Part shown: positions 43,684 through 52,747 of the stretch, piece by piece
Layout of the letters: the number at the start of each line of letters is the position of its first letter
Numbering within the stretch: position 1 is the stretch's first letter
Source: Craspedostauros australis
Lineage: Eukaryota; Bacillariophyta; Bacillariophyceae; Mastogloiales; Achnanthaceae
Assembly: GCA_026770025.1 (NCBI GenBank)
Contig: JAMXDE010000033.1
Location: 372,001 to 436,000, forward strand
Length of the DNA: 64,000 nucleotides
Direction of reading: 5' to 3'
Translations under genes and position numbers: made by a program
Notes under the pieces: model-generated
What the model was told of the DNA's origin: nothing
The model's input: the letters and a program-made list of their open reading frames with translations, nothing else
Database searches by the model: none

Positions 43684-45252
43684 TCATTGCTTGACCTTCA
43701 AGCAAATGGACCCAATCTTGGGAGAGTCCAGCTTTGTGCTGTCTCCCACTTGTATGAAGGACTTGATGTGCTGCATGTTGAAGAGGGCAGCGTCTGAATT
43801 CACGATGTGACACGAAGCTCCGCTGTCAGCAAGCCAGGTGTCCTTGATGACCTTGTCCTTGTACTTGGTGCTCAGCTCATGGAGCTGTTTCATGGCAGCC
43901 GCTGCCATGTCGTCTTCATGGACTCCATCTTTGTTGTAGGGATTCCCGTCTTCATCATCCATGCCATAGTAGTTTGGCTCTGTGACCGCTGCTGGCCATG
44001 TGTCTTCTTGGTGGGTTCCTGTCACCAGATTGTAGGGTGTGACTTGTGGTCGCTCGCGCAGGAGCACCTGCACGCACCCTCCAAGAATGTAGTGCAACTC
44101 CGTCTCTGGAATGGGCTCCTCATTCACTCCTTCCAACAAACGGTTGATGATGACTGAGTTGGCAAGGATCTCCTCGATTGATTTGAAGTTCTTGGACAGT
44201 ATGGTGCCCATCATGCTCGTCCATACGTGTAGTAATCCTCCATTGGCGATCCCTGGGAATAGTTGCATCCCTGCTGCCATCACTGCATCATGGATGAGTT
44301 GTCATTGCACTTTCTCTGCTGTCACTGTTGGGTATGGGATCGTGTCATGTCAATAGATGTTGTCCGATCTTCTGGGATCTGCGACTGGTGGGAATTGGAT
44401 GTCCATTGGGTAGATGACCTGTTTGTTTGGATTGAACCGGTCTTCCTCTACCGATTTGTTGCTGCTGTCTTTGTCGACGATGCCTGTTCTATTGTTCCCC
44501 GCTGCTGGAGGAGGCGGCGCCTTGCCGCCGTTCGTCTTGTCGCCGGAGACGTCTTCGTTGTCACGATCCGCGCCGTTCTTGTTGGCGCCGGCATCGTCTG
44601 CGTTCGCGGCTGCTTCGATCTTGATATCAATGGCCTCTGTTCCCATCTCGGCTCCGTCGCCGGGTGGATGAATGATATCGTTCACGCTGAGGCAGCACTC
44701 GTAGCTGACTTCACGGCATGGATCCACCTTGTGGATGATTGGCTCCTCGCTGAGCCATTCTGGTATGACCTCGTTGTCGCATACTTCGTCGTCGTTCTTG
44801 AAGTGCTGGAAGTTGTCAAAGAATGAGTCTTCGATGTTGTCGGACACCTCCATGCAGAGCGGCGTGTCTCTTGCTGAGAGCACCATCTCGTGGCTGCTCT
44901 TGTCGTGTCTTTCCTTCGCTGTGTTGGTCTGCTCGTCGGCCTTCTTCTTCTCATTGAACTTCTTCTTTTGGCACTCCGCCTCACAATGCCCAAAGATGCC
45001 GCAGTAGTTGCATTTCCCATTGAATCCATTTCCTGTGTCTTTGTTGTTTCGGTTTCCGTTCTTTTTGATGTTGCTATTGTTACCATTCTTCTTGTGATTC
45101 GTTTTCTTCCGTTCAGGACAATCTGCAGATCGATGCCAATACACTCCACAGTTATGGCATGTTCCCTTGAAGTTGCTGGTGCTTGCAAACCTGGCATCAT
45201 TGCTCTTTGAAGCACTGTCTTGGAAGTCGTCAACGTACGCCTTCCCTCCTTG
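43684..45252 (-). pseudogene. Copia Gag (3' part) and protease, interrupted
   Basis: Gag retains a zinc knuckle (CHNCGVYWHRSADC) and an Asn/Lys-rich segment with a second half knuckle (CNYCGIFGHCEAEC), then an acidic Gln-poor region. Two TGA codons (44350 and 44302) interrupt the same frame before MAAGMQLFPGIANGG. The protease is DTWLADSGASCHI near 43820. A further TGA at 43684 precedes DNTCHIIRLDD. The N-terminal half of Gag is missing, because the frame meets an LTR copy at 45253. Confidence 0.8.
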
Positions 45253-46063
45253 TGTCGAGATGTACATGTGAGTATATGTCGAGATGTACGTGTATATGTG
45301 CATCGTTCACCCGTTATTCTCTCATACGCACTTGGACGGTATAACTACATTCGTGTCAATAGTATGCTGTGATTCGTCAGAATTGCAGCAGAAATGGAAC
45401 ACACGAAAATGAGCAGAATTTCTGGAGGATATTTGCAATCGACGATTTCTGAGAGAATTGGAAATATCGTCCGTCCATCCATCAAGAGAAATGTATGGTA
45501 ACAAGAGAATCTCGAGGTACTTCCCAACTAAACCTCAGATGACGATATCATCTGACAGACTGCTGCATCACCAATGGAACGTGACATCTGGAGAGCAGAA
45601 GGATGCCTACTGATGTCAACAGGATGTCATCATGTCACCACGTCGACATCTGTCTCCAAGTCAGAGCAGGAGGCAAAGATCCGATGACCAAAGGGCATCA
45701 AGATCATGGATACAGGAGACGAACCTCAAATGGTAAGTACTCATGGAGTAGGAGCCAGTACTGAATGAACAGAGTGTCAAATGCAGAGTACGCATCAAAC
45801 ACGGAGCATGGTGTAGCATGAAGTACATGATGCTGAGACAGAGAGAGAGAGAATACAAAGAGCAGCGAGAGAGCATCTTGCACACCAACTCATAGTTGGA
45901 GACCAAATCTACAAAACAGATTGAAGCGCCAAGAGCATTGGGCAAGAGAACAAACGGACACCAAGAGGATCGGAGTGCCAACGTAATGAAATAGCAAACG
46001 AACAACTATCAACCAATACCATCTTCCATGATCATAGGCTTCCGTGAGCGGAACTTGCCAACA
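45253..46063 (+). repeat. LTR copy in inverted orientation (same family as 32153-32941)
   Basis: Starts TGTCGAGATGTACATG and ends GAACTTGCCAACA on the plus strand, so it is inverted relative to the 3' LTR of the adjoining element. It aligns closely with 56535-57291 and more distantly with the reverse complement of 32153-32941. The flanking 5-mers (CCTTG and TGCAT) differ, so there is no target duplication. Confidence 0.75.
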
Positions 46064-47645
46064 TGCATACAACCGGCAATCTTGCTGTTGCCATCACCTC
46101 CAATGAAGCAGGTGGGGTCTGTATTGTTGGATGTGCGCCCTTGCATGTGTATCATTGAAATCTTGGTTAAATGTGTCCAGGACGTCGTCGTTCCAAGCAC
46201 TATACAGTGCATGGGTTGATTCTATTCGATAGCACAAGCCTGTGCACAGTTGGACTCAATAGCAGAGTTGATATCATTGTCTTTGTCAATGCCAATCCTA
46301 GTGTTGATGTTTGCATTGTTGATGGCGCTGCGTCATGGTTCACATCAAAGGAACACTTCCGTCCTTGTTTCGTTGTTGGAATTTTGCAAAAACTATTATT
46401 GTCAATTTTCCACATGAATCGGAATTCTTTTGGAGGTATTTGTGATGAGCCACAACAACGCGAAACAGTTGATAGTCCCATCGCAATGATACCATAAACG
46501 TATTGGTCGGAAAGTCGTAGGAGATACGACAATGATATTTCTCTCTTCGAGGTACTCGTACGCAGATACCGCAAGGAAATAAGTACAGTTTATTTGTTCA
46601 TGCTGTGGTTTCTGAGAAATTGTGGAAGTTACCCAAATCCTTGTGCGAAACCAGCCATGCAGTCCCACCACTGAATTGTTGCCTGTCTCAGCACCAGCAA
46701 CGAGAATCGTTCCAAGAAGGGAACAGATCGATTGCGTCACACGGTTCCAAATGAGAACGCCAAGGTAACAAAGCTCGGGATAATTCACCCAAACTCCCCT
46801 CAATTCGCCCTTCAATGGGACGGCTTGCTCGCGATGGCGAGATGTTTTAATCCCTTTGATTGGCTGGGGTCGCCAGCCGTCACGATGGAATAGCGAATCG
46901 AACCCCTCCATCAAGTTTGCTTGTTCGCATTCCTCGATTTTATTGCGAACGCTACACGAGTCGAACCAATCTAAGCAGGAATTTGTCACGGATGAGTCCT
47001 GTGCAGTTCTGGCCCAAATTGGCCCAAAATGTCAATGTGACACGTACTTGGGGTAAAATAATCCGAATGCGAGAATCCTCTATTCTGTGGCCTTGTTCTC
47101 TCCAAACACGATCATTCACAAAGATCTTCCCAACCGTTCTCAGAACAACAGAACCCGTCCATCACTTCAGCCACACAGACTACGTAATACGAGGATTTGC
47201 GAAGCAGAAGATACGAGGACTGATGTTTGTGTCGTTGCTCTCCTTGAATCATAACACATCCAAATTGCCCCTCCTCTTGCAGCAGCGTAGCACCAACAGA
47301 AGCAACACGAACAGCAACCCAACCATTCCGACCTCAAGGCAGATCTCCGTTTCGAACGTGGTAGCGACTTGCTTGTTGCTCTGCTCATTGTTCGACTGCC
47401 ACGTGTTGTCCAACCGCTCCTCACAATCAGCATTGCTGTCAACATCAGGCCACTTCTTTGCCGAAGCCGCATTCCTCTCTTCCGATCGCAATCGCTTCGT
47501 GGCACATCATCGTCACAACAGCCATCAGCATCCACAGCCTCCACAGCATCAACAGCATCAACAGCATCAACAGCAACAGGGCCATTGGCACACATCTGGA
47601 CTCTCCCCATCGCTCTCACCAATTCCGTTGATCTCCCCGCTCAAG
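46064..47645. other. Intergenic upstream of the oxidoreductase
   Basis: No assigned gene. A 195-codon minus-strand frame (46402-46989) has no recognisable domain. The oxidoreductase frame stays open from about 46860, but its N-terminal residues here are low-complexity and probably untranslated. It includes a fourth, partial member of the structured repeat family near 46890-47082. Confidence 0.45.
46887..47082 (+). repeat. Structured repeat family, partial copy 4 with the opposite terminal box
   Basis: The right end (47057-47082) is the exact reverse complement of the 26-base box at 30723-30748. Before it come GAGTCCTG (46994-47001) and GCCCAAAATGTCA with ACACGTAC, matching the closing boxes of copies 2 and 3. 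Further left are CGAATCGAACCCCTCC and a GTTCGC/GCGAAC hairpin. The left boundary is uncertain. Confidence 0.45.
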
Positions 47646-49226
47646 ATGACCAGCAGCACCAAGCAGAAGGACGATGTCCTTGCGCTGCGCCCAGCCAATG
47701 AGGACATCCACCTCGTCGTCGACAAGGAAAACCGCCCCGTGATGGTCAGTTCGGTCGTGGAATTCCTCATCACCTGCGCCATCGTCCCGGTCTGGGCAGT
47801 CGCCGTCCTCCCATTGGCCGTGGTGTGGCAAGCAGGCAGGTTCCTCATCACCCAGACCCCGCCAGGAGTGGGGCGCGCTCCTGCCGACAACCTGGACTCC
47901 GGCTACGTCGTCAAGGATGCCGACATCATTCCTCGCCCAAAGCGCAAGTACGATATTGTCATGCTGGGGGCGACCGGATTCACGGGAAAACTGACGGTGC
48001 GCCACTTGGTCAAGACCTACGGATTTGATGGCAAGAAGGGAGAGCCTGTCCGATGGGCCATCGCCGGTCGATCGCAGTCCAAGCTCGACCAAGTCAAGCG
48101 CGATGTCATCGAGGAATTCGCATCCGCTGGCGATGACAAGCAGAAGCTCTTCGATGCCATCGACACCATCCTCGTTGACACCACCGTCCCGGCCATGTTG
48201 CCCAACCTCGTTCGCGATGCCAAGGCCATCGTCACAACGGCAGGGCCGTTCCATTTGTACTCCGTCCACGTTGTGGAGTTCTGCGCCAAGTTCGGCACCC
48301 ACTACGTCGACATCTCCGCCGAGCTCGACTGGTTCCGCAACATGATGGTGACGTGGGGACCGACCGCCAAGAAGACCGGCGCAAGGATCGTCACACTTTG
48401 CGGCTGCGATTCCGTCCCGTGGGATCTTTCCACGATGCGTATGCAAGATGAGATTAAGAAGGCATCCAACGGCCAGGAGGAGCTGGTTTCCATCCAATGT
48501 TTTAATGAGGTCAACGGAGGAATCTCAGGCGGTACTCTGTACACCTGCTCCTTGCTCATCGATGGCAGTTGCCAGAAACCACCCAAGGTGGATCCGTTCC
48601 TCAAGACGGCGAAAGGTACCCCCAGCATGGCCCAGACCACGCTCGATCCCCTCGCCTTTATCCCTTCGCCTATCGCATTCCCGTGGAAGCCCAACGCGCC
48701 CGCGTTGTCCATGTGGCGATCGCCCTTCCTCATGACAGCCGTCAACTGCGATGCTGTCAAATGGAGCCAGGCCTTGCGTGGTGCCACGCAGCCACTGGTG
48801 TACTCTGATTTCATGACCACCACCAGCATGCCGACGGCATTGACCGGCGGTATCGGCATCATGATGGCCGCCGTGGCACTCTTGAATCCCATCACCAAGT
48901 ACCTGTTGGAGACCTTTGTCTTCCCCAAGCCAGGTGAAGGTCCAGATAAGAAGACTATGATCGAGAAATCGTTCCTGTCAGTCTACTCCAAGGGCGTTGG
49001 GTCCAAGGGCAGCGAGTACGAATCGGTGATCTTCTTCAAGGGTGATGCCGGGTACATCGAGACTGCACGCATGGTGTCGGAAGCCGGACTGTCCATGGCC
49101 CTGCAAGAAGATGAGTTGCCTGCACACGGCGGAGGTTTCTACACGCCAGCCATTGCCATGGGGGATGTGTACCTCAAGCGCTTGATGGCGACCGGGACGC
49201 ACTATGCACTGAAGAAGACCAAATAA
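47646..49226 (+). CDS. Saccharopine dehydrogenase-like oxidoreductase (SCCPDH family)
   Basis: 526 residues from ATG at 47646. An alternative in-frame ATG at 47223 would add 141 Gln/His/Ser-rich residues, which look like leader DNA. A hydrophobic segment (about 36-60, VVEFLITCAIVPVWAVAVLPLAVVW broken at residue 20 for reporting: VVEFLITCAIVPVWAV then AVLPLAVVW) precedes the Rossmann domain, which starts YDIVMLGATGFTGKL (about 102-116) with the GxTGxTG dinucleotide motif. Next are WAIAGRSQSKLD, TTAGPFHLYS, THYVDISAELDWFR and CGCDSVPWDL, all typical of SCCPDH and not of true lysine-pathway saccharopine dehydrogenase. The substrate in this family is uncertain; bacterial relatives are trans-acting enoyl reductases. 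The membrane anchor suggests an ER or lipid-body location. Confidence 0.85.
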   Translation: MTSSTKQKDDVLALRPANEDIHLVVDKENRPVMVSSVVEFLITCAIVPVWAVAVLPLAVVWQAGRFLITQTPPGVGRAPADNLDSGYVVKDADIIPRPKRKYDIVMLGATGFTGKLTVRHLVKTYGFDGKKGEPVRWAIAGRSQSKLDQVKRDVIEEFASAGDDKQKLFDAIDTILVDTTVPAMLPNLVRDAKAIVTTAGPFHLYSVHVVEFCAKFGTHYVDISAELDWFRNMMVTWGPTAKKTGARIVTLCGCDSVPWDLSTMRMQDEIKKASNGQEELVSIQCFNEVNGGISGGTLYTCSLLIDGSCQKPPKVDPFLKTAKGTPSMAQTTLDPLAFIPSPIAFPWKPNAPALSMWRSPFLMTAVNCDAVKWSQALRGATQPLVYSDFMTTTSMPTALTGGIGIMMAAVALLNPITKYLLETFVFPKPGEGPDKKTMIEKSFLSVYSKGVGSKGSEYESVIFFKGDAGYIETARMVSEAGLSMALQEDELPAHGGGFYTPAIAMGDVYLKRLMATGTHYALKKTK

Positions 49227-49553
49227 GGAGAGTGATTGCCAGGAAGGTACTGTTGTGTTAAGTTTACTCTAGAGAGGAGATCATGTTGCCTTACGAGCCC
49301 GGTAATCGAGTCGACCTGCACTTTATTATTGGCCTCCAGAAATTTATCTGGTACCTCCAAACCTGTTGAAACAGGTCTCAATCCTGTTAGCCATGTAGAC
49401 TGGGTGGGGCTGCAATTGATTCACGAAGTTAGCTGTTCTGTTTTCCCGGGTTTGTAGGCCGGTCTTTCGCCTTCACGAGTTCGAGCTGTTTGTCACAAGT
49501 CAAACTCATGAATATCTCTTGTTGTCCTGCAAACCCGTAGTTCCGAATCCTAT

Positions 49554-49755
49554 TAGAGGATTTTCGCATTCAGTTCCCCCAGTCCCGAGCAGTCCCACAA
49601 GGGAGTCATAACCTGATAGAGACACTTTTCGAGGGGTGGGATGCGAACTTCCCCCTCCACGAGCTGAATTGAATTCAGTTCCGACGCTCTGAACTGAAAT
49701 GTTCTCAGCTCGTGGAGTCCTGGCAAAATTGTCACTTACACGTGGACATAAACTT
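49554..49755 (+). repeat. Structured repeat family, copy 3, with terminal box
   Basis: Starts TAGAGGATTTTCGCATTC (49554-49571), then AGTCCCACAA at 49591, ATAACCTGATAGAGACACTT, the GAGGGG/CCCCTC hairpin around GGGATGCGAACTT, and a core with an 11-base outer stem (CCACGAGCTGA/TCAGCTCGTGG) plus an inner CAGTTC/GAACTG stem. The closing box is GAGTCCTGGCAAAA with ACACGTGG. Confidence 0.65.
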
Positions 49756-49879
49756 GTAGCCAATCATGATGCCTTATTTCGTATTGATTTTGATCGTTCT
49801 TGTCGTCTCCATGGCTCTATTTGTGTGGCTGGGGTGCCTCGTCTGCGTTCGATCTGGAACAACGACATCAACGAGAGAC

Positions 49880-50042
49880 ACCACAGCACGTCGCATCACA
49901 GCACGTTGCATCACAGCACGTTGCAGCACAGCACGTCGCATCACAGCACGTCGCAGCACAGCACGTCGCACCACATCACAGCACATCACAGCACATCACA
50001 GCACATCGTATCACAGCACATCGTATCACAGCACATCACATA
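49880..50042 (+). repeat. Minisatellite of CACAGCACGTCGCAT-type units
   Basis: About 160 bases of tandem 10- and 15-base words: (CACAGCACGTYGCAT) repeated, then shorter CACAGCACAT units. It lies upstream of the putative DNA-binding transposon gene. Confidence 0.9.
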
Positions 50043-50203
50043 AATCCTCTTTCCTCCGCAGCATCCCCATCCTCATCACCCCACCTCCACTTCACCTCCG
50101 TCCCTTTGTGTCATCAACATCCACTCGCAACAGCCAAGTCTTTCTCACCATCGCTTGCTGTGTGTGTTCATGCACAATCCGCAAGACATCAGCTGCTTCC
50201 ATC

Positions 50204-51841
50204 ATGGATCCATCTCATCTTTTTCATCATCCCTCCACCCCTCGCCTCGATGACAACAGCGACTGTCCAGCTGGGACTGGGGCACAACCTCCTCTGCCAT
50301 CCACCTTCATCCTCCAACCTCGTTCCTACGCCAACGATGTGAAGCCGCCACCAGATTTCACAAGGTGCGCCAGAGTCTCCACTTTGGCGGAGCCTCCACA
50401 GGACGCAGGCGGGACCTCCGCAGACCACCATGCCAGTGAAATCCGCATGATGGCCGTCGCCAACAAGCGTCCCTCCACAGGATCGCCACACACAGCGCCA
50501 AGCAAGAAGAAGAGAGCCTACCGTCGCAAGAAGCCACCACCTTCTCGTAGCTCTACCTCCAAAACTGCAGCAGTCGACAGCAAACAGAAGCAGAGCCAGT
50601 CATCAAATTCTCTCTCCACCACCGTCCAAAGAAGTTCATCACGCTTCTCTCCAATGTACTACGACCACAAGGGCAGGGTGGACTACTTCCCTTGGCTTGA
50701 ATCTCCACAACCCTGCGACCGAATCCTTGTGGCTGAGGTGACAGAGCTTCCACAGAAGCCATGGATACCACCATTTGGTATAGCATGGAAGATCATCTGC
50801 AAGGCCGTCCACAAGCGGAACTCGTCAGTGTTTCCGACGGTGCCAAACGAGCCATCATTGTCCAATCGGTTCACAAACCTGATGAATTTCACTGCAAAAT
50901 TCCTGAGAACTTCCCCGAACCGCAGCGGCATGGCCGAGAACGTCAAGCAGTGGCTGGACGAGCTCACCTTCCTCCAGCAGCAGCAACAAGACTACATTGA
51001 GGATGCCATCACCTCTGCACGTCGAACATCAGGACGGAAGCGCATCTCGAGCAAACAAATGGCTTGCATGCTCGGCCGGCGCCCACCCCAGACAAAAGAG
51101 GAGGCTGCCGAAACCGCACGCAAAAGGAAAGCAGCAGTCATCAACACCAAAGCTGCATCTCTCCCTGTGTCCTCCAAGGAAACACAATCTGCAAAAACTC
51201 CCCACGCAAGCGCACAACAGCAGATGCAGCACACTGTCAGCCTGCTCGAGAAGCTGGACAGAACACACAACCAGTTTGCAGCATGGATGCATCAGGCAAT
51301 GCCTCTGTCTCCTGCGCAATCTGGGCGACATCCCATCATGGCTGCATGGCCTGTCGCTTCCACTACGGTACCACCTGCGGAGGCAATGGTGTCCATCCAC
51401 AACCACAGCAACAACGACCACAGCAACAACGACCACAGCAACAACAACCACAGCAACAACAACCACAGCAACAACAACCACAACAACAACAATGACAACA
51501 ACAATGACAACAACAATGACAACAACAATGACAACAACGACAACAACAACAACAACAACAACAACAACGACAAATTCCTGCAGTTAATTCTGAATCAGCA
51601 AGAGCTGATGCGCGACATGAGCCGCCGCCAGGAGGAGGATCGCAACTGTCTGCAGCAAGAGACATCGCAGTTGCGATTCGCACAAGAGAGGATCTTGTCA
51701 GATATGAGGTCTCTTGTGGACCTCATCACCAACAACAAGACCAACAGCAGCAACAGCAACAGCAACGACCACCACGACGGCCACCCCTTCGACAGTCACT
51801 GCGATGGCGACGCCAACAGCAACAGCAACCAACAAACCTGA
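50204..51841 (+). CDS. Putative DNA-binding accessory protein of a Harbinger-like transposon
   Basis: 545 residues from ATG 50204. In-frame upstream ATGs at 49766 and 49769 would add a minisatellite-encoded stretch. The N-terminus is disordered, with a basic patch (about 100-118, SKKKRAYRRKKPP). A Myb/SANT-like (trihelix) domain is suggested at about 165-260: ILVAEVTELPQKPW, FGIAWKIICKAV, LSNRFTNLMNF, NVKQWLDELTF. This spacing of Trp and hydrophobic residues is like the second protein of PIF/Harbinger elements, which helps the transposase bind ends and enter the nucleus. A Gln-rich coiled region and a long Asn/His/Asp repeat (about 400-455) follow. It converges on the transposase gene at 52748-54124. 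Confidence 0.6.
   Translation: MDPSHLFHHPSTPRLDDNSDCPAGTGAQPPLPSTFILQPRSYANDVKPPPDFTRCARVSTLAEPPQDAGGTSADHHASEIRMMAVANKRPSTGSPHTAPSKKKRAYRRKKPPPSRSSTSKTAAVDSKQKQSQSSNSLSTTVQRSSSRFSPMYYDHKGRVDYFPWLESPQPCDRILVAEVTELPQKPWIPPFGIAWKIICKAVHKRNSSVFPTVPNEPSLSNRFTNLMNFTAKFLRTSPNRSGMAENVKQWLDELTFLQQQQQDYIEDAITSARRTSGRKRISSKQMACMLGRRPPQTKEEAAETARKRKAAVINTKAASLPVSSKETQSAKTPHASAQQQMQHTVSLLEKLDRTHNQFAAWMHQAMPLSPAQSGRHPIMAAWPVASTTVPPAEAMVSIHNHSNNDHSNNDHSNNNHSNNNHSNNNHNNNNDNNNDNNNDNNNDNNDNNNNNNNNNDKFLQLILNQQELMRDMSRRQEEDRNCLQQETSQLRFAQERILSDMRSLVDLITNNKTNSSNSNSNDHHDGHPFDSHCDGDANSNSNQQT
51409..51570 (+). repeat. AAC/GAC-rich trinucleotide repeat inside the accessory ORF
   Basis: Runs of CAACAA, GACAAC and CACAGC encode Asn-rich repeats (SNNNH, then NDNN units). 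The triplet period keeps the frame open, so expansions and contractions change only protein length. Confidence 0.9.
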
Positions 51842-52747
51842 CCCTCGCCAACGCATTCCTTTCCATCGACTGCGCATTTCTCTTTTTGCTGTCCACGCTG
51901 CTGTACGTGTCATCATACACCATCCCATCCATTCAGTTTCCCTCAACTGATCCATTCATCCCTCCACATCTCCGTCAGGCGTTTCATCCTTTCTTGCGCT
52001 CATCCACGCATTCATCCATCACTCCTCCACTTATCCATTGATCCATCGATCTATCCTCCCATCCATCCATCGGCCCGTCCATCTATTCACTCATCCATCC
52101 ATCCATTTACTCATCCATTCTCCCATCCATCCATCCATCCACCTCTCCATCCATCCACCTCTCCATCCATCAGCTCGTCCATCCATTCACTCATCCATCC
52201 ATCCACCTCTCCATCCACTGGCTCGTCCATTTATTCACTCATCCATTCTCCCATCCATTCTCCCATCCATCCATCCACCTCTCCATCCACCCATCCATGC
52301 ACTATTCCATCCATCCATGCAGCCATCGATCCATTCATCCACCCATACACCCATGCATGCAAGGATTGATCTGTGCATAACATAGTGAATTTATCTATCC
52401 ATGAACCCATCTATCCATGCATCCATCTGTGCGATCGCCCCTCCATGCGCTCGTGCATCCATCCGTCCATGCACTCGTCCATCCGTTGCAAGGAGCATCC
52501 GCTACAGCATGCGAATCAATGCGCAAAGTGGAGGTGGCGAAACAAAGCGAATGTTGCTGGCAGCCAAAATTGGTGCGCATGCCGATGTGCGCATGCAATC
52601 ATCCTTGCGCGGAATCTTGGACGCCGACGAACTATTTGACGACGACGCACACAACTGCACATGTAGGCATGGAAATAGTACATGCATAGTGCAATATCTA
52701 ATTCATATTTTATGTACTAAACCGCCTCCGTCGACCTCTCTGTGCGT
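51842..52747. repeat. Tail-to-tail gap with CCAT-rich microsatellite
   Basis: Between the two convergent transposon genes. About 52020-52480 is dominated by imperfect ATCC/CATC tetranucleotide repeats. No gene seen. Confidence 0.85.

Larger units (their letters stand above)
32153..45252 (-). mobile_element. Decayed Copia-type LTR retrotransposon, interrupted by a younger element
   Basis: Minus-strand Gag-Pol with zinc knuckle, protease, integrase, RT and RNase H in Copia order from 45252 down to 32962, followed by a polypurine tract and 3' LTR. A second retroelement (33010-40206) sits near the end of its pol gene. Its own 5' LTR is not seen: Gag is cut at 45252 by an LTR copy in the wrong orientation. 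At least eight in-frame stops and one frameshift. Confidence 0.85.
49227..50203. other. Intergenic: oxidoreductase 3' flank and transposon left region
   Basis: Bases 49235-49290, just after the stop, have a diverged second copy at 57434-57487. Structured repeat copy 3 (49554-49755) and a minisatellite (49880-50042) follow. The downstream ORF is open through the minisatellite, but that part is unlikely to be translated. Confidence 0.5.

Noticed and set aside
41774..44352. TGA read as an amino acid (altered genetic code) because of repeated in-frame TGA in Copia
   Set aside because: Host-like ORFs here end in TGA at sensible family ends (LanC-like, exostosin, copy C MATH-BTB, intact Gag-Pol), so TGA is a real stop.
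32153..46063. 32153-32941 and 45253-46063 as the two LTRs of the minus-strand Copia
   Set aside because: They are in opposite orientation, while LTRs of one element must be direct repeats; flanking 5-mers also do not match.
46402..46989. 195-codon minus-strand ORF upstream of the oxidoreductase
   Set aside because: No ATG at its start, no domain, overlaps the partial structured repeat.
47223..47645. Upstream ATG 47223 as the oxidoreductase start
   Set aside because: Would add 141 Gln/His/Ser-rich residues encoded by CAACAG repeats, with no targeting logic; kept as an alternative.
49880..52480. CRISPR-like array from regular repeats
   Set aside because: These are contiguous mini- and microsatellites without spacers, in a eukaryotic genome.
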